Translations under genes and position numbers: made by a program
Source: Natronoarchaeum mannanilyticum
GTDB taxonomy: Archaea > Halobacteriota > Halobacteria > Halobacteriales > Natronoarchaeaceae
DNA: 64,000 nt
Direction: 5' to 3'
Assembly (NCBI RefSeq): GCF_039522665.1
Contig: NZ_BAAADV010000001.1
Location: 558,001 to 622,000 of the forward strand
The notes under the pieces: model-generated
What the model was told of the DNA's origin: nothing
The model's database searches: none
What the model saw: the letters and a program-made list of their open reading frames with translations, nothing else
Shown: piece after piece, positions 57,574-64,000 of the stretch
Position numbering within the stretch: position 1 is the first letter of the stretch
Layout of the letters: the number at the start of each line of letters is the position of its first letter

Positions 57574-60500
57574 TCACTCCGAAACGTCGAGGAACGGAAT
57601 CGTCGCGAGCGCTTCGTCGTCGTACGCGAGCGCCTCGGCGCGACTCAGTCCGGTCGGCGTCACCAGATCGAGCACGTTCGGATTGAGGTCGTCGTCGCGG
57701 CCGCCGCCGAACGTCCACTGCCCGGCGTCGGCCTCGACCTGCCGGACGTGAGCGTGCTGGGTCTCGTCGAACGCGGTCACCAGCGGAACGATCTCGGCGT
57801 CTTCGAGATCCGGCAGGGCGTCCGTGTCGACCCAGACGAGCACGGCGTCCCGATCGGACAGCACCTCCGCGCCGCCGGTCGCGCGCACGTCGCCGTAGGC
57901 ACTCTCGACGGTGACGCCGCCCATCGGTCGGGCGAGCACGCGGTGCTGGTACTCGGCCTCAAAGCTGGCGTTCACGCCGGCCTGGGCGTACACCGATCCG
58001 CCGTCGGCGTCCGGCTCGCGGACGTACACCTGCGGGAGCTGGACCGAGAAACCGGTCTCGCGGTTCCAGGGGTTCTCGATCGTGTCGAACTCGAAGACGA
58101 ACTGGTAGCTCTCGGCGAACTTGCGGACCTCGAAGCTCGTCAGGTCGAAGCTCCCCGGCGCGAAGTCGTCCGCGAGCGGGAACTCGTAGTGGCCGGGGCC
58201 CAGTCCGGGCGCCGAGTCGCCCGTCCAGGTCGCGATCGGGTCGCCGACGGCGTCGAACGTCGGCGTCTCGAAGACGGCGATCGTGTCGACCTCGACCGTG
58301 GTGAGATCGTCGCTCGTCGCGGCGCCGTCACCCGTCGCACCGCCGGACGCCGCCCCGTCCGCGGCGTCGACGGCCAGGTCCTTCCCGGAGAACCGGTCGG
58401 TCGTGTCGACGATCGAGGGGAGTTCGACACGAGCCGGCCCGTCGCTCCCGAAGTTCACGACGACAACCGCGCGCTCGGGGCCAGAGAGGTTCGCCAGATC
58501 GCTCGCGTCCCGCCCGAACGCGAGCACGTGATCGTCCGATCGGAACCAGACGTCTTCGAGGTCGGCGTTCGGACCGAGTGCGTCGACGTCGTGGTACAGG
58601 TCGATCACGTCGCGGTAGAACTGGACGTGGTCCTCGGGCACCGTATCGCCCTGGTTGGCCCAGTTCATCAGCGCGCGCTGCTTGCCGCCCGGCCGGACGT
58701 CGGCGTCGCGGTCGTCGCCCTCGCCGCGGTGGCGGCCCTCGCCGTACTTGCTGATCTGGCGCTCCTGACCCGAGTAGACGAAGGGGACGCCCGGCAGCGC
58801 GACGCCGGCCGCCCAGATCGCTCGCTGGACGTGTTCGGGGTCGTCGTGGGCGTCGGCGTGGAGCGCCTCGTTGAGCAGGCGCGCCTCGTCGTGGTTCTCG
58901 GTGGCGTTGAGCAGCAGGGTGTGGTCGGGGAACCCCTTCTCCGCGCGGGCCTCGACGGCGTCGAGCAGGTCGAACGCCGACCCCTCGCCGCGGGCGATGT
59001 CGTGGGCCGCGCCGGTGTACTCGACCGTGTCGAAGTGGACGTCGAACTCGTTTTCGGCGAACCCGGCGTCGTGGGGGATCGACTCGTCGAGCATGAGGAA
59101 CTCCCCGTCGTTCGAGCGGACGATCTCGCGGACGTCCTTCCAGAAGTCGTGGGGGACGCCCCACGCGATGTCGCAGCGGAACCCGTCGACGCCGACCTCG
59201 CCCGACCAGAAGTCCGCCGCGGCGAGCAGGTGCTCGCGCACCGCGAGGTTGTCGAAGTTGAAGTTCGGCATGTCCAGCAGGTCGAAAAAGCCCGTCACGC
59301 GGGGCTCGGGCTCGACCAGCCCGTCGCCGTCGTAGCGGGCCTCGTGGACCCGGTCGAACCAGTCGTAGTACTTCGAGTCGGCGTCCCAGGCGTCGACGCG
59401 GGGCCAGTCGGCCAGCCCGTCGCGCTGCTCGTCGATCGATTCCTGGAAGAACTCGTGGTCCCGGCCGCAGTGGTTCGCGACGAAGTCGAACACGACCTTG
59501 ATGTCGCGGTCGTGACACGCCTCGACGAACGACCGGTACGCCTCGATCGGGTCCTGTCCGTCGGGCACCAGATCCGGCGCGACGCCGAAGTAGTCCAGCG
59601 TGTCGTAGCCGTGGGGACCGCCGCCCGAAATTTCCTTGGCGGCGCTGGCCGAGGGGACGATCGGCGTCAGCCAGACGGCGTCGACGCCGAGGTAGTCGAG
59701 GTACTCGACGCCGTCGGCGAGCACGTCGAAGTCGGTCTCGCCGCGCTCGCCGGCGAACGATCGGGTGAAGATCTCGTAGACGACGCCGTCCTCGATCCAC
59801 TCGGGCGGGCGGTTCGGCAGGTCGACGTCTCCCTCCGGCGAGAGCTCGACCGTGTCGACGACCGAGGCGAGGCGGCCGTCGTAGGCCGCGGCGTGGACGC
59901 GGGCCGACTCGCCGCCGAGGGCGCTCTCGGGCACGCGCGCAGTCAATCCATCAATCTGAACGTCCTCGGTCGCCAGCGCGTCGCGATCGTCCGCCAGAAA
60001 GAGGACTTCCAGCGCGGCCGTCGACGCGTCGGCGCCGGGCGCGAGCTCGGCGTCGGCCTCGACGACGAACTCGGCGGCGGCGGGGTCGTACGTCGCGTCG
60101 AGCGTGACCCGCGGCTGGCGTTCGGCGTCCGCCGGCGGTTCCGGGAACGCGTGGACGGTCTGCTCGTGGGTGCCGTCCGGCGCGTCGAGTTCGAGCACGT
60201 AGGTTCCGGGCGCGTCCGGGACGAACTCGGTGACGTGGTCCTGCCCGTGGTCGTAGCGCGGTTGCTCGTCGATCGTCGGCGTCGAGAACGACAGTTCGGC
60301 GTCGCTTTCCTCCGGCCGCTCGGCGATCGACCACTCGAAATCCGCGGGATCGTACCCGTCGGGATCCTCCCGGAGCACCGGCAGCCGCGGGCCGAGGTGG
60401 TCGCGGTTGGCGTAGTTGTCGCGGTCGCTCCCGTAGATCCGCCCGACGAAGGCCGGATCGACGAGCGCCTCGCCGACGGTCACGACGCGGGGCTGTCCGG

Positions 60501-60603
60501 GGTGGTACGAGTCGGCCCCGAACGCCGTGTGGGTGTCGACGCGGCTGGTGGTTCCGGATGCTGTGCTGCCGGACGGTCTGACGCTGTCGTCGTTCTTACT
60601 CAT
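57574..60603 (-). CDS. Large intracellular alpha-amylase-type GH13 enzyme with C-terminal DOMON-like domain
   Basis: The 1009-residue protein has no signal peptide. Residues 1-260 are beta-rich carbohydrate-binding-like regions; a GH13 catalytic barrel spans about 270-690 with DFVANHCG (region I), GFRCDIAWGV (II, nucleophile Asp), LMLDES (III, Glu) and ATENHDEAR (IV); a last beta domain (about 800-1000, PGHYEFPLADDF...FSVQLPQVYVREPDADGG) resembles the glucodextranase-type DOMON-like domain. Maltodextrin hydrolysis or rearrangement is likely. ATG 60603 (MSKNDDS) is used; the frame extends upstream without homology. Confidence 0.85.
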   Translation of the reverse strand: MSKNDDSVRPSGSTASGTTSRVDTHTAFGADSYHPGQPRVVTVGEALVDPAFVGRIYGSDRDNYANRDHLGPRLPVLREDPDGYDPADFEWSIAERPEESDAELSFSTPTIDEQPRYDHGQDHVTEFVPDAPGTYVLELDAPDGTHEQTVHAFPEPPADAERQPRVTLDATYDPAAAEFVVEADAELAPGADASTAALEVLFLADDRDALATEDVQIDGLTARVPESALGGESARVHAAAYDGRLASVVDTVELSPEGDVDLPNRPPEWIEDGVVYEIFTRSFAGERGETDFDVLADGVEYLDYLGVDAVWLTPIVPSASAAKEISGGGPHGYDTLDYFGVAPDLVPDGQDPIEAYRSFVEACHDRDIKVVFDFVANHCGRDHEFFQESIDEQRDGLADWPRVDAWDADSKYYDWFDRVHEARYDGDGLVEPEPRVTGFFDLLDMPNFNFDNLAVREHLLAAADFWSGEVGVDGFRCDIAWGVPHDFWKDVREIVRSNDGEFLMLDESIPHDAGFAENEFDVHFDTVEYTGAAHDIARGEGSAFDLLDAVEARAEKGFPDHTLLLNATENHDEARLLNEALHADAHDDPEHVQRAIWAAGVALPGVPFVYSGQERQISKYGEGRHRGEGDDRDADVRPGGKQRALMNWANQGDTVPEDHVQFYRDVIDLYHDVDALGPNADLEDVWFRSDDHVLAFGRDASDLANLSGPERAVVVVNFGSDGPARVELPSIVDTTDRFSGKDLAVDAADGAASGGATGDGAATSDDLTTVEVDTIAVFETPTFDAVGDPIATWTGDSAPGLGPGHYEFPLADDFAPGSFDLTSFEVRKFAESYQFVFEFDTIENPWNRETGFSVQLPQVYVREPDADGGSVYAQAGVNASFEAEYQHRVLARPMGGVTVESAYGDVRATGGAEVLSDRDAVLVWVDTDALPDLEDAEIVPLVTAFDETQHAHVRQVEADAGQWTFGGGRDDDLNPNVLDLVTPTGLSRAEALAYDDEALATIPFLDVSE

Positions 60604-60748
60604 GAAGGTAGGTTCCGAAATCGGTCGCCGCCGATCGATCGCAGTCCGCCAAACGCGCGGCAACGCCGCCGGGGGTCGTCGTCCGCGACCCAAGAGAACA
60701 GCCCGCACGCCGGGGCCCTCCGACGTGCCGAGAGGAATGTTGCCACAT

Positions 60749-60788
60749 CGATAGCATACCATGATAACTCCTTACATATATACTATCG
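60749..60788. promoter_or_regulatory. Imperfect inverted repeat in the amylase-radA intergenic region
   Basis: CGATAGCATA (60749-60758) and TATACTATCG (60779-60788) form 10-bp arms with one mismatch. The arm contains ATAGTATA (as its complement TATACTAT), the same octamer found twice upstream of the exported amylase. It lies about 150 bp upstream of the large amylase ATG, in an AT-rich strip typical of a promoter. A shared regulator is possible but unproven. Confidence 0.45.
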
Positions 60789-61020
60789 TGTTCCGGCGCG
60801 CGAATGGAAGGGGGAAACTCCCCGACGACGAGTCCCGGTCACACCGGAAACGTAGAACGGGACCGTTGCAAAAGCAAGCGCCTACACACTTTGCCCTCGT
60901 TCGACGAGGCCCCTCCGGTTCGATGTCGAGCAGCGCGTGTGCGCAGGTTTAGGTACGATCGGGCGGCGACATCCCGACGAACGCGCGCCAGTTTCACTTC
61001 CACTTCGGTGTTAACGGAGG

Positions 61021-61026
61021 TTTATG
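61021..61026 (+). promoter_or_regulatory. TATA box of radA
   Basis: TTTATG is centred 27-28 nt before ATG 61051, and so chooses that start over an in-frame ATG at 61024 that lies in the box. Confidence 0.78.
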
Positions 61027-61050
61027 TACCATCGGGGGCAACGGACGGGT

Positions 61051-62085
61051 ATGGCAGCAGAAGCAGACCTCGAAGATCTCCCCGGCGTCGGACCGGCAAC
61101 CGCAGAGAAGCTTCGCGACAACGGCTTCGACGACTACCAGGGCCTGGCGGTCGCCAGCCCCGGCGAGCTGTCGAACACGGCCGACGTCGGCGAGAGCACG
61201 GCCTCCGACATCATCCAGGCCGCCCGCGAGGCCGCCGACATCGGCGGGTTCGAGAGCGGCGCGCAGGTGCTCGAACGACGTGAGGAGATCGGCAAGCTCA
61301 AATTCAACATCCCGGAAATCGACGAACTGCTGGGTGGCGGCGTCGAGACCCAGTCGATCACGGAAGTGTACGGCGAGTTCGGCGCCGGCAAGTCCCAGGT
61401 GACCCACCAGCTGGCGGTCAACGTCCAGCTGCCCAAGGAGCACGGCGGCCTGCACGGCTCGGCGATCTTCGTCGACAGCGAGGACACGTTCCGCCCCGAG
61501 CGGATCGACGACATGATCCGCGGGCTCGACGACGAGATTATCGCCGCCATGCTCGAAGAGCGAGAGATCGAGGGCGAACCCGGGGACGACGACACCATGG
61601 ATGCGCTCCTGGAGAGCGTCCTCGACAAGATCCACGTCGCGAAGGCGTTCAACAGCAATCACCAGATCCTGCTCGCCGAGAAGGCCAAGGAACTCGCCAG
61701 CGAGAGTCAGGACGACGAGTACCCGGTTCGCCTGCTGTGCGTCGACTCGCTGACCGCCCACTTCCGCGCCGAGTACGTCGGCCGCGGCGAGCTCGCCGAG
61801 CGCCAGCAGAAGCTCAACAAGCACCTCCACGACCTGATGCGCGTGGGCGACCTCAACAACACCGCCGTGCTCGTGACCAACCAGGTCGCCTCGAACCCCG
61901 ACTCGTTCTTCGGCGATCCGACCCAGCCCATCGGCGGGAACATTCTCGGCCACACCTCGACGTTCCGCATCTACATCCGCAAGTCCAAGGGCGACAAGCG
62001 CGTGTTCAAGCTGGTCGACGCGCCGAACCTCGCCGACGGCGAGGCGATCATGCGCGTGCAGGACGAAGGCCTGAAGCCCGAGTAA
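61051..62085 (+). CDS. radA: DNA repair and recombination protein RadA
   Basis: RadA is the archaeal RecA/Rad51 recombinase that forms filaments on single-stranded DNA. The 344-residue protein has an N-terminal helix-hairpin-helix domain ([19 protein letters not shown]), Walker A GEFGAGKS (108-115), Walker B-type LLCVDSL and the [33 protein letters not shown]-binding loop region. Length equals that of other haloarchaeal RadA. The TATA position fixes ATG 61051. Confidence 0.97.
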   Translation: MAAEADLEDLPGVGPATAEKLRDNGFDDYQGLAVASPGELSNTADVGESTASDIIQAAREAADIGGFESGAQVLERREEIGKLKFNIPEIDELLGGGVETQSITEVYGEFGAGKSQVTHQLAVNVQLPKEHGGLHGSAIFVDSEDTFRPERIDDMIRGLDDEIIAAMLEEREIEGEPGDDDTMDALLESVLDKIHVAKAFNSNHQILLAEKAKELASESQDDEYPVRLLCVDSLTAHFRAEYVGRGELAERQQKLNKHLHDLMRVGDLNNTAVLVTNQVASNPDSFFGDPTQPIGGNILGHTSTFRIYIRKSKGDKRVFKLVDAPNLADGEAIMRVQDEGLKPE

Positions 62086-62231
62086 GCGACCCGACGGCGG
62101 CGTTTTCTATCGCTTCGTCGTTTCTCGATACGCCCGATAGCGCAGCGAGCGCGAGGCTCACCTATTTTCTCGTGTTTGAGTCCCGCGTCGAAACCGCAGC
62201 GTGGCCGGGCGCGACCTCCGTGTCGCGCCGA

Positions 62232-62292
62232 GGGGGAGGGCAGGCCGCGGTGCGGTTGCTGGGGCGGTGGCTGTGCAGAAGCGGTCCTGGCG
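62232..62292 (+). repeat. Second copy of the conserved-end dispersed element
   Basis: Bases 62232-62256 equal 7597-7621 and 62281-62292 equal 7677-7688, but the middle lacks the 18-bp tandem repeat. It lies in the region between radA and aCPSF1, near their convergent ends. Confidence 0.68.
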
Positions 62293-62330
62293 GAATGCAA
62301 GGGCGAGCGACCGGAGGGAGCGAGGGCTTG

Positions 62331-64000
62331 TTACACGAAGCGGAACGTCTCGAGGTTCTTCGGCGCGAACGTCCGCATGTTGTAATCGTGGTACAGCGCA
62401 GATGAGAGATCCTGCGTCGAGGACTCGTCGCCGTGGACGCACAGCACCTTCTCCGGGCGGGGATTCATCGTCTTGACGAAGTTCTCCAGGCCCTGCCGGT
62501 CGGCGTGACCGGAGAAGCCGTCGACCGTCTCGACGTCCATGTTCAGCGTGAGCGTCGACTGGCGGCCGGTGTCGGCGTCGTCGATCGGGATCTCGTCCCA
62601 GCCGCTCTGGATGCGACTGCCGAGCGTCCCCTGAGCCTGGTAGCCGACGAAGGTCAGCGTCGAGTCCGGATCGCTGCCGAGATGGCGCAGCCAGGACATG
62701 ATCGGGCCGCCCGTGACCATCCCCGACGTCGAGAGGATGATGCAGGGCTCGCCGTCGGCGACCTCCTGGCGTTCCTCCTCGCCGCCGTCGATGTGGTTGA
62801 ACTCGTCGGCGAGGAACGGGTTCTCGTCGTCGTGGAAGATCCGGTCGCGAAGGTCGTCCCGGAGGTACTCGGGGTAGGTCGTGTGGATCGCCGTCGCCTC
62901 CCAGATCATCCCGTCGAGGTGGACGGGCATCTCGGGGATGTCGCCGCTGCGCATCGCCTCCTCGAGAACGAGCATCATCTCCTGGGAGCGCCCGACGGCG
63001 AACGCCGGGATCAGCACCTTCCCGTCCTTCTCGTAGGTGTCCTTGATGACCTGCTTGAGGTTGCGCTCGGCGTCGTCCTGGTCGGTCTGGTAGTCGTTGC
63101 GACCGCCGTAGGTCGACTCGAGGACGAGCGTCTCGACGCGCGGGAAGTCGTTGACTGCGCCGTTGAACAGGCGCGTGTCGTCGTAGTGGATGTCGCCCGA
63201 GAACGCGACGTTGTACAGGCCGTCGCCGATGTGGAAGTGACAGACCGCCGACCCCAGAATGTGGCCGGCGTTGTGCAGCGTGAGCTTGACGTCCGGCGCG
63301 ATGTCGGTGACGTCGCCGTACTCCAGCGGGATGGTGTGCTTGATCGTCTCGCGGACCATCTCGGAGTCGTACGGCGGCGCGCGACCCTCCTTGGCGGCGA
63401 CGTCGAGGTAGTCCAGTTGGAGCAGGCCCATCAGGTCGCGGGTCGGCTCGGTCGTGTAGACGGGACCGTCGTAGCCGTACTTGAACAGGAGGGGAAGGAG
63501 CGCGGAGTGGTCGAGGTGGGCGTGGGTCAGCACGACGGCGTCGAGGTTCGACGCGCCGGCGCCCAGCGCCTCGGGCACCTGCAGGTACGGCACCTCGCCT
63601 TCGGCGCCGGGCTTGTCGCCGCAGTCGATGAGGATGCGCGTCTCGGGCGTCGAGAGGACGAACGCGGCGCGGCCGACCTCGCGACAGCAACCGAGCGTCG
63701 TGATGCGGACGTACTCCTCGTCGGACATCTCCTCGCGGTGGATCTGCCGGCCGACGCGTTCGAGGACGTCCCGGCGCTCGTCGCGCTCCTGCTTGAGGAA
63801 GTTCCGGACGTTCGAGACCGTCGAGGACTCGATCGGCGGCGTCCGGACGACTTCCGGCGTCCAGCCGACTTCCTTGGTGATCTCCCGAAGCGTCGAGCCG
63901 TGGCGGCCGATCACCATGCCGGGTTTCTCGGCCTCGATGACGACCTCGCCGGTGTCCTTGTGGAAATCCAGGTCGGACACGCCGGCGTCGTCGGGAATCA
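62331..64000 (-). CDS. Archaeal CPSF1-type KH/metallo-beta-lactamase RNA nuclease aCPSF1, C-terminal part
   Basis: aCPSF1 cleaves RNA downstream of U-tracts and drives transcription termination in archaea. The fragment continues past the right edge, since the frame is open through the last base. It shows the second KH domain (GEVVIEAEKPGMVIGRHGSTLREITKEVGWTPEVVRTPP), the metallo-beta-lactamase motif HAHLDHS, HNAGHILGSA, a beta-CASP domain with SGMVTGGP, and the final GFSGHAD and VCVHGDE motifs. The N-terminal KH-like part lies outside. Internal GTG and ATG codons near the edge are not the start. Confidence 0.94.
   Translation of the reverse strand, partial: IPDDAGVSDLDFHKDTGEVVIEAEKPGMVIGRHGSTLREITKEVGWTPEVVRTPPIESSTVSNVRNFLKQERDERRDVLERVGRQIHREEMSDEEYVRITTLGCCREVGRAAFVLSTPETRILIDCGDKPGAEGEVPYLQVPEALGAGASNLDAVVLTHAHLDHSALLPLLFKYGYDGPVYTTEPTRDLMGLLQLDYLDVAAKEGRAPPYDSEMVRETIKHTIPLEYGDVTDIAPDVKLTLHNAGHILGSAVCHFHIGDGLYNVAFSGDIHYDDTRLFNGAVNDFPRVETLVLESTYGGRNDYQTDQDDAERNLKQVIKDTYEKDGKVLIPAFAVGRSQEMMLVLEEAMRSGDIPEMPVHLDGMIWEATAIHTTYPEYLRDDLRDRIFHDDENPFLADEFNHIDGGEEERQEVADGEPCIILSTSGMVTGGPIMSWLRHLGSDPDSTLTFVGYQAQGTLGSRIQSGWDEIPIDDADTGRQSTLTLNMDVETVDGFSGHADRQGLENFVKTMNPRPEKVLCVHGDESSTQDLSSALYHDYNMRTFAPKNLETFRFV

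Larger units (their letters stand above)
60604..61050. other. Divergent intergenic region between amylase and radA
   Basis: This 447-bp stretch holds the amylase promoter zone (AT-rich 60750-60790), a TTGC/GCAA small hairpin near 60866, CCTCG/CGAGG near 60895, and the radA promoter. No convincing gene is present. Confidence 0.5.

Noticed and set aside
57748-60855. A 1035-residue plus-strand open frame opposite the large amylase
   Set aside because: The minus frame has intact GH13 motifs. The plus frame gives a Val/Asp/Arg-rich product of the kind produced by reading a haloarchaeal gene backwards.

Overview
The window is chromosomal DNA of a halophilic archaeon (class Halobacteria). The evidence is very high GC with NNC/NNG codon choice, strongly acidic proteins, Tat signal peptides with lipobox or PGF-CTERM-like tails, archaeosine, coenzyme F420 and tetrahydromethanopterin-type enzymes, RadA, SepF and aCPSF1. 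Many start codons lie about 27 nt downstream of a TATA-like hexamer with almost no leader, which is typical of haloarchaeal leaderless transcripts. I used that spacing to choose several starts. I see no integrated virus, insertion sequence, CRISPR array or cas gene.

Layout. 1-2.7 kb: archaeosine block (arcS partial, tgtA, Nudix). 2.9-6.5 kb: HalOD1 protein, a Gln-rich low-complexity protein and two PRC-barrel proteins. 6.5-9.1 kb: tRNA-Pro(CGG), trmY and pus10, the two enzymes that make m1-pseudouridine 54. 9.2-18.2 kb: RNase R-like nuclease, lipoprotein, PUA protein, DUF1028, a PGF-CTERM surface protein, sepF, NifU-like protein, LVIVD propeller and a ROK kinase. 18.3-24.6 kb: stress protein, SDR, tetR-MATE unit with a clear operator, dCTP deaminase-like protein, nucleoside hydrolase, 2-hydroxyacid dehydrogenase. 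24.8-30 kb: IF2B-like protein, phosphoesterase, acetyltransferases, cofE-mer. 30.7-34.6 kb: aconitase and a 7TM histidine kinase. 34.7-41.2 kb: dUTPase/dCTP deaminase, YhhQ transporter, 5-FCL, ThiE, NadE, SRAP and an acidic repeat protein. 41.2-50 kb: PhyH, Nramp-like transporter, P-loop protein, membrane proteins, VOC, DoxX, YihY, CBS, HAD. 50.1-57.2 kb: tRNA-Arg(CCG), membrane ferredoxin, 6-phosphogluconate dehydrogenase, Tat-exported alpha-amylase, tRNA-Pro(GGG), CPBP protease, htpX-pspAB. 57.6-64 kb: large intracellular amylase, radA and aCPSF1 (partial).

Themes. tRNA modification (archaeosine with its likely precursor transporter, Psi54/m1Psi54) recurs. Starch use is suggested by a secreted and a cytoplasmic amylase, a ROK kinase and 6-phosphogluconate dehydrogenase, but these are dispersed and not one operon.

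The most unusual content is intergenic. At 7.5-7.8, 17.0-17.15, 30.2-30.6, 50.9-51.0, 54.3-54.4, 57.26-57.52 and 62.2 kb there are dispersed elements whose flanks and loops are conserved while their stems are rewritten on both sides so that pairing is kept. One hairpin is even inverted between two copies, and an 11-nt loop word TCGCTNCGCTC recurs at least ten times. This is the best candidate here for an undescribed system: a family of structured RNAs or cruciform-forming mobile DNA elements.
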